A DNA stretch of 64,000 bases. It comes from Entoloma clypeatum. Taxonomy: Eukaryota > Basidiomycota > Agaricomycetes > Agaricales > Entolomataceae. Below are positions 10,002-21,336 of this stretch, in pieces. The first letter of the stretch is position 1. Every line of letters starts with the position of its first letter. The stretch is taken from assembly GCA_963565915.1 (NCBI GenBank), contig OY751491.1:4774001-4838000 (forward strand), in the 5' to 3' direction. The notes beneath the pieces are model-generated. The model had not been told where the DNA came from, did no database searches, and was given only the letters and a program-made list of their open reading frames with translations. A program made the translations under genes and the position numbers.

Positions 10002-13000
10002 CTAGATCTCGACTTCCAGGCGAGATATGATGTCGTCTGGGGTGTCCGTGAAATTCTCATATGGTTTAAATTCCAATCCTTCAAAGATGTTTGCGCGTAA
10101 GCGCCGGGGTGCATTCGGGTTTAATTTAAAGAAGTCCTCCACCGCTTCCTTGGCATGTTCTAGGTGATCTTCGGGTTCCCACGTGTTGTGGTCCTGAGTC
10201 AGACCCTCCCATTGTACTAAATATTCTAGCTTCCCTCTCTTCAACCTTGAGTCAATAACTTTAGCGACATCGTACTCCTCTTCGCCATTGATAACTATCG
10301 GGTTTGGTGCCTGCACCCTTTGTGATATAAATAGTGGTTCTTTAAATAATTGGACCCGTGATACATTGATGACCAGGTGGATTTTCCAAGTTTTTGGTAA
10401 TTTAAGTTCTACAGCGTGTGACGAAATGATTTGGGTTATGGTATAGGGTCCAATCCATCGTTCGGCAAGTTTCTTTAAGGGTCGGTTCAACTTTAGGTCT
10501 TTAGTCGATAACCAGACTTTGTCGCCAACTTTGTAAACTGGTGCATCACCCCGTTTCAGGTTCGCATACCGTTCCATCTCTTCTCATGCTTTTACTAGCG
10601 CTGCTTCTGCCTCCTCATGAATCTTCTTCATTCGCTCTGTGAATTCTTTTGCCGGTTCTGACTTTTCTGCCCTCCGAGGTTCTATGCCCATCCTAGGGTT
10701 AAACCCATAATTTACATAGAACGGTGAAAACTGAGTTGCCGTGTGAATTTTATTATTGTAGGCGAACTCTGCGGTTGCCATCCATTCGGGCCAATCTGTT
10801 TGCCGATGGGAAATAAATGATCTTAGATATTGCTCCAACTCCTGGTTGATGCGTTCTGTCTGTCCGTCTGTTTGCGGATGATACGCCGTTGATAATTTAG
10901 TTGTGATTCCCAATATTTTATTTAGTTCCTTCAAAAATATTGCCGCAAATTGTGGTCCTCGGTCTGACATTAACGATTCCGGCAGTCCATGAAGTTTCCA
11001 GACTTCGTCCCGATATAGTTTAGCTAATCCTTCTGCTGAGACTTCATCATGTGTTTTGATAAAGTGTGATTGCTTTGTCGATCTGCAAGCCACAACTAAT
11101 ACTGCGTTGTACCCCTGAGCTTCTGGAAGTCCTACAATAAAATCTGCGGTAACATGTTTCCATGGTCCTGCATGTTCTGTGTTTGCTTTTAATTTACCGG
11201 CTAGCGGTTGAGGCACGTTTTTTGATCGTTGACATCTGTTGCAGCCCTCGACGTATGCTTTGACCATGTTTGTAATACTAGGCCACCAATAATTATGTGT
11301 AACCAATTCCAGGGTCTTCCACTGCCCTGGGTGTCCTGCAACTGGGTTGTCATGGTGTAATTTAATTATTTCCTCCCTGAGTTCCTGACTTTTCAGAACA
11401 TAAACTTTTCCTCAATGTAACCAGAGTCCCTGCTCTTCGTGCCATTCATCTGCGCGCAATGTTTTGGTATTTGTCTTTTTTAACTCTTCCACTGCTTTCA
11501 ACACTTGTTCATCAAACTCCTTGCCATCCCTGATGCGTTTTAATAGTTTACTTTCTTGTCCATCAACAAGTATGTGACCTCGATCCATTGCTCGCAAGTG
11601 GAAGTATTTGGGTTTTAATAATGTTACGTCTTCGTTGTCATTTTCCACCCCCTTTCTATGATCAACCCTTCTCGAAAGAGCATCCGCCTTTCCCATTGAG
11701 GTGCCAGCCTTGTGTATTAATTTGAAATTGAAATGTGTTAGATACAACGCCCAGCGTGCTTGTCGGCGATTAAGCTTTCGTCCCTTCATGAAGTACTCGA
11801 GGTTTTTATGATCGGTCCAGATCTCGACCTCATGTTTGGCTCCTTCAAGGTGGTGTCTCCACGCTTCCAGTGCTCGAATTATGCCCAGCATTTCTTTATC
11901 GTGTACATCGTAATTTCGTTCCACATCATTCAATCCTTTAGATAGAAAGGCACATGGCCTCCATTTCTCATCCTCGCATTCCATAGATAGAATTGCTCCT
12001 GTAGCAAAGTCCGATGCGTCTGATTCTACTCTCAACTTCCGATCCGGATCGGGAGATACTAATATAGGTGCTTTCGTAAATAATTTTTTTAGCATATCAA
12101 ACGCTTCCTCCTGTTCCTCTTTCCAATTCCAGATTGTTTCTTTCCTCATTAATTTATGTAATGGCCCTGCCACTTTAGAGAAGTCTTTGACAAATCTTCG
12201 ATAGAAATTGGCCAATCCTAGAAATGACTGGACTTCTTTGACTTTCGTTGGTTTCGGCCATTGTTTGATGGCGTCTACTTTTGAAGGATCCATTCGAATT
12301 CCGTCTTTCCCAATAATTAACCCTAAGTCAAAGAAACATTTTCCCGGTTTTAAGAATAAGTCGTTTTCCTGTAATCTTTTTAGAATTTCTTCCACAATTT
12401 CACTGTGTCCTTTTTCTCCTTCAGTTGCTACCAATATATCGTCAATATAGATAACCACGTCTCCTTGATCAATCAAGTCTCTAAATATGTCATTCATCAT
12501 GGTTTGAAACGTGCTTGGGGAATTATTTAATCTGAAGAACATAACTGTTGGTTCGAAGGCTCCATCTGGGGTTGTAAATGCCGCTTTCCACTCGTCTCCT
12601 TCCTTGATGCGTACATTGTTATACCCCCATCTGAGGTCCATTTTGGTAAACCTTTTCTTTCCCTTTAATTTATTGATCAATTCCGGAATCAACGGAAGTG
12701 GATAATTATTGCGAACAGTCCAGCTGTTAATATGTCGGTAATCCTGTACCATTCGTTTCTTTCCGTCTTTTTTGGGTATAAAGAATACTGGCGAAGTTTG
12801 TGGTGACTTGGTAGGTCGAATATATCCTTTGCGTAATTGATCGTTTACAAATTCAGATACTTCTTTCCTTTCATCTGGTGACAGGGGATAGACTTTGGCC
12901 TTTTTTGGTACGAAATCTGGTTTTAAGTCTATAGCGTGATCCCATGGTTTCCTGACTGGTAATATCTCCGATGCTTTCTTTTCAAAGACTGATAGATATT

Positions 13001-13880
13001 TGTGATACTTCTGGGGGACAACCTGTTCCGCCGGTACTTCATCTGGGGATTCTCCCTTAGCTGCCCTGAGCATGTGGATTACTTCCTCCTTCACTTCTTC
13101 CTCATTTCCTTCTACTACTTCTTCCATCCTTCCACCCCATCTGGTCCTTGCAGTTTTATTTAAGTAACGTGTTCGACGCATGCCACATTCCTCTGGACAT
13201 CTTGAGAATTTAATTTCCGCTTTTTCCCAATTGATTTCTGGATTATGACGTTTCAGCCAAGTATGTCCAACGATAATTTTAGCTTTTCCTAGGTTGCATG
13301 CTTCAAACACTGCTATCTCCACGTGTCCTTTATACCGCATAGCCATGACTGCTTCGTGCGTGATCGAACCTCCTTGGTTAAGCGTGCCATCAACGTTGTA
13401 GACCCGAATGGGGAAAGGTAGTTCCCTTAATTTAATGTTGTTCTTTTTGGCGAAGTCCAGATCTATGAACATCCCTGTTGCCCCTGAGTCTAATAATGCT
13501 TCAACATCAAATGTGCGTTTGTCCTGCAACGTTTCCAGCATGATTTTCATCATAAGCTCCTTTTCCACAGAAGCGGATTGAATAAAAGATGGTTCCCCCA
13601 TAGAGTCCGTTTGCCTAGTTAAGTTATCTGATTCATCGCAACAGGGAATTAAGCATTCATCCGTAGGGGACAAACCAAGCCTCGTTGCCGAGGGCTCCCC
13701 AATGATATAGTTTACAAGTGTATCTAAGTCCGATTCATCTGTGCTATTTTTTTTGGGTTTTTACCTTTTTGGGTTTGTCCAATAGTATTTTATTGTATGT
13801 AACTGCTGCGTCCGTAAGCTTTTGAAACCAAGAATTTACAGTGTCTTTATGTATGTAAGAGTCTATAGGCAATTGTTCAT
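10002..13880 (-). pseudogene. pol: gypsy-B1 pol polyprotein, interrupted
   Basis: A single minus-strand frame from 13673 to 10002 holds aspartic protease (LLDSGATGMF), RT (FFIPKKDGKK, IYIDDILVATE), RNase H (ESDASDFATG, WTDHKNLEYF), zinc-binding integrase N-domain, integrase core (SDRGPQFAAIF, HPQTDGQTERIN) and chromodomain (EYDVAKVIDSR, NTWEPEDH). Two in-frame TGA codons break it, at 11412-11414 and 10584-10586; the second replaces the CGA seen in gypsy-B2, a CpG transition. Six residues present in gypsy-B2 (RDEIEF) are deleted after the RT palm. Upstream of about 13745 the frame shifts. Not active. Confidence 0.92.
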
Positions 13881-13907
13881 ATCGATTTGTCAGAGTTAGT
13901 GGGGGAA

Positions 13908-15005
13908 TTACTGGTTGACGTTTACAAAATCCTGCTGCGCTGCAGCCTGTCCATTGTTCTGAGCCGGTTGGCCCTGCCGTGCATTATTAGCTTGGCGCGC
14001 TTGACGCCTCGCGTTGATCTGTCTCAAAATTTCCTCCTCCTCTTGTTCGTCGATCTGTTCGATCATTGCTGCTTGTACCCTGCGCTGTGGCCGTCTGCAA
14101 TCTCGGGCAAAATGCCCCTGTCCGCCGCAGTTATAACAATTACCAGGAGCGCGTCTCTGGTTCCTATCGACGTCCATTGCATTTGGATCCCGTCGTGGTT
14201 GCTGCTGTTGTTGTTGTTGACCGTTTTGTTGTTGAGGGCGGTACCCCCCATTCTGTTGTTGCCCAAAGGGCCTCTGTTGCTGCTGTTGTCCATATGCGGG
14301 CTGATTGCCCCATGTGTTACGTTGTTGTCCAAAGTTATTGCCAGTCCTCATGCCTGGTCTTGCTGCGAAGGTCTCTTCCGCTCTGCCGATTGCCAAAATT
14401 TCTTCACAGGTGCCCTGCACCGTGGACTTTCTCCTCCCTTGCTGGAAGAGTTGTTGCATGATAGATTCCTTGGCGTTCCTTTCCAAAAGGGTTACACCGT
14501 GCCTTTCCTCGATCTTGCCCTTGATCACCAGGGTCCCAAATTGCGTAATCCAATCATCGGTCTTCATTGAACCTTGCTTAAAGCTCTCGATTTTGGATCG
14601 GGCCCATTCGATCTCAGTGGTGGGACGAAACCTCGTTGTGATTTCACTGACTAGCTCTCGGTACGTTGGCCAATCTTCTGATTCCATACATTGGTTCAAA
14701 CGGGTTTCCCCGTAAACTCCTGCCGTGGGACCGTCCAATCGCGACCACACTGCAATGCACACTTCTTCCTCTCCATTGAATAGCTCTCGGTTGACCCTGA
14801 GCCATGCGAGCATCTTAGTCCACCATACTGTGAACGTTGCTTTGGATCCATTGTATTTGCCGGGATCCGCGGCGACTTCTAATTTCCTTCCACAATTGTT
14901 GTTTTGTGGGGGGGGGTGATTGAACAGTGGTATCAGAGGTAAGGGTGATGGTGCGTGGTGTTGTTCAAATTCTTCGTCGAATTGGGCATTGGTGCCTTCA
15001 GCCAT
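13908..15005 (-). CDS. gag: gypsy-B1 gag
   Basis: 365-residue intact frame starting with ATG at 15005. The N-terminal half is a retrotransposon gag fold (KYNGSKATFTVWWTKMLAWL, FGTLVIKGKI); a Gln-rich stretch of about 60 residues follows, then one CCHC zinc knuckle (CYNCGGQGHFARDC) and an acidic Glu tract. It packages element RNA into cytoplasmic particles. The frame is intact although the downstream pol is dead. Very similar to the gypsy-B2 gag, with a longer Gln tract. Confidence 0.92.
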   Translation of the reverse strand: MAEGTNAQFDEEFEQHHAPSPLPLIPLFNHPPPQNNNCGRKLEVAADPGKYNGSKATFTVWWTKMLAWLRVNRELFNGEEEVCIAVWSRLDGPTAGVYGETRLNQCMESEDWPTYRELVSEITTRFRPTTEIEWARSKIESFKQGSMKTDDWITQFGTLVIKGKIEERHGVTLLERNAKESIMQQLFQQGRRKSTVQGTCEEILAIGRAEETFAARPGMRTGNNFGQQRNTWGNQPAYGQQQQQRPFGQQQNGGYRPQQQNGQQQQQQQPRRDPNAMDVDRNQRRAPGNCYNCGGQGHFARDCRRPQRRVQAAMIEQIDEQEEEEILRQINARRQARQANNARQGQPAQNNGQAAAQQDFVNVNQ

Positions 15006-15571
15006 GATGGTGTGATGAGGGGGAGTGGTTGATTTTTGAACAGTAGTACCTTGCGTCGGGCGCGTGACCCTGTTCTAACACTTAGGTGAGAAAAAATCTA
15101 AAAGGAAAAAAAACCCAAAGAGCGATCTGTTTACCCAGGTAGCTGATTTACCCGAGCAAAGGAAGATCTAGGAAAAATGAAGTCCACGCGGTCAGATCCC
15201 CTACGCGCGCTGGACTGGTTGATATCCTGAAATAGGGTCGGGGGTTAGAACACCTTTTGCGACCTAGACATGTACGGTCTGCTCTCTCCAACCGTCACAC
15301 GCGCCAGCAGCTATCCCAAAGGTTAGTTGCGTCGGCCTTTGGTCACCCTCGACACGGGACGGGCTCAACGTTTCCCTGTGTCTCAAACGGCAACGCTAGA
15401 TATAGTGGGTGCACCAAGCGTTTCTCTTCTTATCCCTGAAGTCCGGGAGATCCCCCTTAACGCTAGGGTCCGCGTGTAATAACGAAGTGCGACTTTTAAC
15501 GCAAAAGTGCGAAACGGCGGGGATAGTGATGATGGGGTGGGAAGTGTGTGTTTGGGCGGGCGAGTAGAAAG

Positions 15572-15581
15572 AGCTTGTTCT
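15572..15581 (-). promoter_or_regulatory. gypsy-B1 self-priming primer-binding site
   Basis: Minus-strand AGAACAAGCT, two bases inside the 5' LTR edge (15584). It is the exact complement of AGCTTGTTCT at 15691-15700 in the LTR, about 33 bases downstream of the TATA box (15727-15734), that is, at the predicted RNA 5' end. Confidence 0.7.
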
Positions 15582-15583
15582 TC

Positions 15584-15867
15584 TGTTGAGGCGACGCTAA
15601 GTCAAATGACGTCGCGAGTCCAAACTTAGGAACGAAGTGGAAAGATGATAAGAGAACTGTATTGCCAAGAGACCCAGCGGGAATCTCAAGAGAACAAGCT
15701 ATCGAATACAAGTGAAAGTACCCTACTTATATATGTAACTTCCATGAGGCTGAGGCAGCATCATGCTGCGCGATAATGATAAGATGTCCTCATGTACGAT
15801 ATGATGTAGATAAGATAAGATCGAGATAAGATAAGATAAAGTGAAAAGTGAAAATACGATCATAACA
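15584..15867 (-). repeat. 5' LTR of gypsy-B1
   Basis: 284 bp, TGTTGAGGCGACGC...CGATCATAACA on the plus strand. It includes TTATATAT (15727-15734) as TATA box and GATAAGATAAGAT tracts in the upstream part. Confidence 0.93.
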
Positions 15868-17904
15868 GGTGACATTGTTTGTGATCACCATGAGGTCATC
15901 AACCCAAATAAGGACAATCAAGAACTTTGTCATTCCGTTATCTTTCGATCATGTCGCGTCTCTTCTGTCCTCCCTCTCGCGCCGCATGTAGCAGCAGTAA
16001 TCAGACCTCAGCCGTGAGTATCTGATTTCCTCCATAGCCTTATTGAATTCTTTATTCCAGACATTTCCTGCTTGCTTCAGGCCATACAACGAACACTTCA
16101 GCAAGCAAACACGCCCCGTCCCATCGGTGAATCCAATGGGTTGGCGCATGTAGATCTCCTCCTCAAGGTAGCTGTTAAGGTAGGCCATTTTGACGTCTAG
16201 TTGGCGCATGTCCCATTTGTTAATGGCTGCCAGAGCTAGTGCTGTTTGGAGGCTCTCAAATCACATAATAGGGGCAAACGTGCCAGTGTTGCGGTAGTCA
16301 GTGCCGGGTTTCTGGGAGAATCCTTGGGTGACGAGTCGGGCCTTGTAGCTAACGGTACGTCCTGTGTCGTCCTTCTTTTTGGTGAAGACCCACCTGTTTC
16401 CAATTGGCTTCCTCCCCTCTGGCAGATCGACATATTCCCATGTCCCCATCTCCTTCAGCCTCTTCAGCTCTTCATCCATTGCTGTGCCCACTGCTCTCCT
16501 TCTCCTCCCTCCATTGCCTCTTCTATGGTCTTCGGTAGATCATCCTCAGTGGCCTCAAAAGCCATGAACTTTTCGACGAGATCGTGAAAGGCGTCAGGGT
16601 GTGTTTCAAATGCGAGGTGGGTTCGTTCTTTGGTTTTCGCAGCAGATGATACTGTCTGTCGTCCAGGGGGTCCTTTAGGCGTCGTTTGCTGGCTTTGTTG
16701 GGCTGGGCGTGCCTGAGGGTTGTTCATTTTTCGGTAATCAATATTGGGCTTCCATGTTTGTAACTGCGGCCCCTGGGATGGCTCTGTTGCCTTCTGAGTC
16801 GTTTTGTTAGCCAGTCCTTTCGGTTCAGGAGCAGTTGGTGTCGCTTTAGTTGTCGATTCGTCAGAGTGTTCTGGGTTTGGGCTGGCGGAATTTTCAGCTG
16901 GAGTGGTAATCTCCCCCTCAACAGTCAAACCCAGGACTTCCACCACTTCTTCCTCTTTCGGCTCTTCATTTTCGTTGAAGACAAAATTCCTCAACACTTT
17001 AATCTTGCACATGGTAGTGTCATAGTAGCAAACCGCCTTCGGCCCGTCCTCAAATCTGGTAGAGATCATTTTCTTCGATTTCGGCTCCAACTTTGACTTG
17101 TTTTTATTTTCATCCAAGATCCAGACGTCACACCCGAATTCCCTCATGTGTGACACATCTGGCTTCTTCCCAGTCCACCCCTCCAATGGCGTCATTCCTT
17201 TGAGTGCCCATGTAGGTGATCAATTTTGGATATAGACTGCATAAGTCACAGCCTCATCTTATAGGAATGTTGGGAGTTTTTGTTTGATCAGCATTGCCCT
17301 GACCAATTCCAAAATGGTCCGATTAAAGCATTCCGCGATGCCATTTTGCAATGGTGAGTATGGTGCTGTTACTTCAATGGTGATTCCCTTTTCGCGGCCC
17401 ATGCCTGCACCTCCTTCCCAACTAATTCCTTTGCCCCATCAAAATGCACGTACATTGGAGGCTTTCTGAACCTCCTTTCAATCACGGCAACATACTCCTG
17501 GATATGATCAAATAATTCACCCTTGTTCTTCAGGAATAACACGGAGCTAAGTCTTGTATTGTCATCCAGGAACGAGATGTAGTACCACCAGCCTCCAATA
17601 GACTGGATCCGAGCTGGTCCCCAGATGTCACCAACGATGCGCTGGCCTGGCTCATCAGCTCGATTTTTGGCCTCCTGCAGAAACGGTTGATGTGCCTGTT
17701 TGGCTTAAATACAGGCTTCACAGGTATTTGATGGGATTGTAGATTCATTGATTTCGAGACCGTTGACAAGTCCTTCCCGTTTGAGTCGTTCCAGGGAACT
17801 GATTGATATATGGCCCATCCTTCGGTGCCATTCATCCCAGCTGATGTCCTTCCCTCTTGCAAGGTTTGCCCATTCTTGTCCATGGAGTTCTGCTCATCCA
17901 TTCA
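15868..17904 (-). pseudogene. pol: copia-1 pol, integrase and N-terminal RT part
   Basis: Read on the minus strand: pre-integrase zinc motif WHRRMGHIS near 17850, integrase core fragments (IVGDIWGPARI, VHFDGAKELVGKEV), integrase C-domain (LEGWTGKKPDVSHMREFGCD at 17195 onward), a linker rich in Pro and Ser, then RT starting MDEELKRLKEMGTWEYVDLP, RWVFTKKKDD, LDVKMAYLNSYLEEEIYM, SLYGLKQAGNVW and the catalytic WVDDLMV at about 15900. Stops near 17705, in 17210-17310 and at 16260, plus frame changes, show decay. The frame resumes at 9711 after the gypsy-B1 insertion. Confidence 0.85.
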
Positions 17905-17932
17905 GAAGGTAAAGTCGGCCGATTTTCCTGCC

Positions 17933-19074
17933 TCATGCAATGACCTTGCGGTTTTTGTTGTATAGGGTACACTTCCCACCCTCAAGCTCTCCCCGTCCCC
18001 CAGCTTCGTCAAGTCGGCTTGCAGAGAGTAGACAGTTGTTGGCTTCAGGAATGTGGAGCACATCATGGAGCAGGTTTTCAACTGGCTGCCAATCAACAAT
18101 GAAATTCACCACTACCTTCCCTCGTCCTCGTACCACTGCCTCCCCCTTTTCTATGCCCTTTACCCCGATGTCCATAAGTGGTTCATAATCAATGAATGCT
18201 TCTTTGATCGTGCAGGTTGTCCCTGAATTGTAAAGCCAATTGAACTTTGAGAAGTTATGTCCAACCTCTTTTCCCATGTAAGCCGTATCACTCCTCAGCT
18301 GGTTTGGGTCCTCTGTGGCTTGATTCACCCAGTCCTTCTTCTCTTTTGGCCCCTTTCCCTCAGCTCCACCACCTTTGGCCCAACAAGCACTCTTGATGTG
18401 ACCTTTCTTGTGGCAATTGTAGCACTCCTTGTCCGACTTTTCGCCCGCCTGCTTCCCTCCTTTTCCTTTGGAGAAATTGCAAGCCTGGAAAGCCAATCCT
18501 GATGCCGAGTCAAAGCCTGAGGTACATTCTTTTTGCTGGTTTGATTCTTCATATAGTATTGCAATAAGTTCATGAGATTTGATGGTTGGTTTGTTGCCAC
18601 TTGCTCCCAGGTAGGATGACGTGTACAGGTCCCAGCTTTCGGCCAACGAGGTAACGAGTATCATCACAAAATCTTCGTCGCTAACCTTGTTTTCCATTAG
18701 ATGAGGTTCCTCCTGCAGCCGGCACAGTTTTGAGACATGTGCGACCATACGTTCGGCCTGCATCCTGTACAAGGTGCGTCGCGTCGCCAGGACTCCAATC
18801 CTCCCCTTTGACTCCTTCACCAAACATAACTGATCCCACATTTCCTTCGCAGTCTCCGCCCTGCTCAAATGCACCATTTCTGCATCTCCTACGGCGAGTT
18901 CAATCCGAGTGTGTGCCTTTGCATCACCATCCTTCCATTTCTGGATTGTTGTAACTTCTTTTGAGGTCGGCGCATTTGGGTCCTTCGCCTTTGGTAAGGC
19001 AGCTTCTTTCGCAACGTAACCTTCAAGTGCGAGGTCCCGGAAAATGGCAAGCATGCAACGCTTCCACGGCATCC
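17933..19074 (-). pseudogene. gag: copia-1 gag and protease, N-terminus lost
   Basis: Minus-strand frame reading FRDLALEGYVAKEA, AKEMWDQLCLVKESKG, a CCHC zinc knuckle (CYNCHKKGHIKSACWA near 18380-18430) and the copia protease region (FNWLYNSGTTCTI, where the catalytic Asp of the usual DSG(A/C) motif is Asn). The protein starts abruptly in the gag fold where the frame enters LTR sequence at 19074, so the true start and leader are deleted. The loss of the catalytic Asp means no active protease. Confidence 0.85.
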
Positions 19075-19215
19075 AGTAAAGGAACATAAGGTGATGTAGG
19101 TAACGAGCTGTGTATGTAGAAATGGTTGCATATAAGTATATAATCGGAAGGAGTGGTCGCCGGGCTGGTGCATTTACCAAAATGGGCGACTACACCGCAA
19201 CAGCGGTTCCCAACA
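19075..19215 (-). repeat. 5' LTR remnant of copia-1
   Basis: 141 bp nearly identical to the right part of the 3' LTR (8586-8726). The rest of the LTR, the primer-binding site and the gag start are missing, so LTR and gag are fused directly. Confidence 0.85.
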
Positions 19216-19985
19216 CGATGTGCTGACATTCGGACATCACGATTCTCAGGAACTTTCTGTTCCTTGAACCTTTTTGGTTGATCAATCTTGATCCATTGCA
19301 CCCTGTATCTGATGGAGCGCCCTTTTGGGTTGACTCAGGGACTTTCCATTTTTATGGCTGCACGATCTCAGATCTGATACTGACTTAAAATTGTCCTTAG
19401 ATGAAAGGATCTTGCATCTGCTACCATTGTAGTTTCATTCAATGGAACCACTGGTCACACCATGATATCCGTGTGACAGTTTTCACAGACGACATCTCTG
19501 TACTCTGAACTGCATGGTTACACCACACATTCAGAAGGTGAAAGTCATGCAGTTGCGACACAGACAGCATGCACGCCATGTCTGTACTCGCAAATGTGGA
19601 AAACGGAAAGCAGTATGCATCCCCATCTATGTTCTCTTCAATTGTTAAACTGTAACTCTCTAGGATCCCTGAGCACCACACCCAAGCAACATCCGAAGAG
19701 CTAGAATGAGGGACTTACCATCCCCCTTTAATCACAGTGACGATGAAGAAAGGAAAATCACACCTGGTATTACACCTGGTATTACACCCGAGGTTACACC
19801 CGGAGTTATAAAGATAGAGACACCAGACTAACCGACCATCTTTGATAAATACCACAGCATTGTGACCCCTGGTCACATTAATAAAAAGCTATTACAAAGC
19901 TCTCTGACATGTGTCAACAATTCAGACAATACCTTAATTGGTTTAAATTGTTCTTGATATTTTGCTGACAACTGTTTTTCAAACA
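19216..19985. other. Non-coding stretch with a 12-bp tandem repeat
   Basis: No gene recognised. At about 19767-19816 the unit ACACCTGGTATT occurs about four times with decay. The rest looks like 5' flank or leader of the copia gag relic at 20473. Confidence 0.45.
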
Positions 19986-19993
19986 GATCAAAC

Positions 19994-20464
19994 TAGTGTT
20001 TGAGGGTTCAGTCTTATGAACTGAAAAATGAACCTGAACTGGACTGGACTGGACTAGAAGAGACCGGAACTGCCAGTTCTGGTCTCACTGATTTTGAGCT
20101 CAACCAGTCTCCAGTCTCTCCAAATTTGGAAAAAAAAAATGGACTGGTTCACCCCCAGTTCTAGTTTTGTGTGTGAAAAATATGAACTGGTTCCAGTTTT
20201 TGACCATATATTCATTCAAAAACTGTACTTTTATGGGCAAAGATGTTCTTTTATACAGTTTTCAATCATTTTTACAAGAGTTTATATCCAAAATACATGA
20301 AAAACATGTTATTGATAACAAATACCAGTTTAAACTGGTTTAAACCAGTCTTTACCAGTCCAGTCCAGTCTTTTCAGACTTTGAGAAAAAAAAGTGAACT
20401 GCCAGTCTCCAGTTCATCAATTTTTTGGTCAAAAAACCAGACTGGACTGAACCCTTGAACACTA
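19994..20464. mobile_element. hAT-type MITE, complete, TSD GATCAAAC
   Basis: 471 bp with inverted ends TAGTGTTTGAGGGTTCAG and CTGAACCCTTGAACACTA (two mismatches), flanked by a perfect 8-bp duplication GATCAAAC (19986-19993, 20465-20472). The 8-bp TSD and TAGTG ends are hAT hallmarks. There is no coding capacity. The interior is dominated by GGACTGG and CCAGTCT words on both sides of an AT-rich core, so the two halves can pair. Confidence 0.88.
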
Positions 20465-20472
20465 GATCAAAC

Positions 20473-21336
20473 ATGTCATCAACCAATACCTTGATTGCTG
20501 TTCCCATTCTTGATGGCCTTAACTATCTTGAGTGGTTGAACACCATGTGTTCATAACTTAAATCTCAAGATTTGTGGCAGATCGTTGCTGGCACTGAAAA
20601 GAGACCCTTAGAGTCCTCCACATGTAGGCAGAAAGCTGCAACACTAGTCAGAGGATGGAACATTAGGGATCAATTGGCTCTTGCCAATATTCGACTCCGC
20701 ATCGATCCATCAACCAAACTCACCAAAAGCACGTCTCACGAGACTTGGTTTGAGTTGAAGAATAGATATGGACGGGCCGTCTACACAACAGTCCTGTCTG
20801 ATGTCCGTGCCACATTGTCCTTCAAGCTTTCAATGAAGCGACACCCTGCGATCGAGATCGATTATCTCAATAAGATCTATGATCACCTAAGCACGCATCA
20901 TTCCATTCATCAATTGACGAGCGCCCTAATGTTACTATCTTCGCTCCCATCTCCTGATTGGGATGACTATGCCACAGAGATCCTTCTCTACAATGATGGT
21001 CTCACCTACACCAAGGTTTGAGAATTGATTGTTGAAAAATACAATCACCATCATCCAAACCATGTTTCTGATCTCTCGCTTGAGGATTATCTTTCAGGTG
21101 TAGGCATTGCCTATGATCCTCAGCCAGAATTGTGTGATGTCTTTCATCAGCCGAATCAGAATCTATGGGAGAAGACTCGAGCACATTCACATCTTGTTGA
21201 GCCCTATCGTGGCAGTTATAACGGAATGGTGTTCAACACCATCACAGCAAAACAACATAAGGATCCACCCGTCAAAGATTATGACACAGCATTTCCATGC
21301 TTGGACCTTAGATCAGCATATCATTATGTAAAATGA
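20473..21336 (+). pseudogene. gag: copia gag-like relic
   Basis: A single plus-strand frame of 288 codons from ATG at 20473 (PILDGLNYLEWLNTM, SQDLWQIVAGTEKRP, DQLALANIRLRIDPS, STHETWF-like region, LLSSLPSPDWDDY), the pattern of Ty1/copia gag proteins. Two in-frame stops break it: TAA at 20554-20556 and TGA at 21019-21021. The right TSD of the MITE abuts the ATG, so the MITE landed in the leader. No protease or pol follows. Role if intact: capsid protein. Confidence 0.75.

Larger units (their letters stand above)
9712..15867 (-). mobile_element. gypsy-B1: Ty3/gypsy chromovirus, TSD GGTGA
   Basis: 6.16-kb minus-strand element with LTRs at both ends and perfect 5-bp target duplication GGTGA (9707-9711, 15868-15872). 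It is inserted in the RT gene of copia-1, a few codons after the catalytic VDD motif. Gag and pol are complete in extent but pol has two in-frame TGA codons and an N-terminal frame change. It is closely related to gypsy-B2. Confidence 0.95.
8478..19215 (-). mobile_element. copia-1: Ty1/copia element split by gypsy-B1
   Basis: Minus-strand element with gag, protease, integrase, RT, RNase H order. The 3' LTR is 8478-8726 (TGTTAAG...CCCAACA on the plus strand); the 5' LTR is reduced to 19075-19215. The flanking five bases are TGATG (8473-8477) and CGATG (19216-19220), matching at four of five. Without the gypsy-B1 insertion the element is about 4.6 kb. Frameshifts and stops in the integrase and the missing LTR/leader/gag start make it inactive. 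Confidence 0.88.

Noticed and set aside
20030..20460. GGACTGG-rich sequence as telomeric repeat
   Set aside because: The words are irregularly spaced, occur on both strands, and are bounded by transposon-type inverted ends with an 8-bp TSD.
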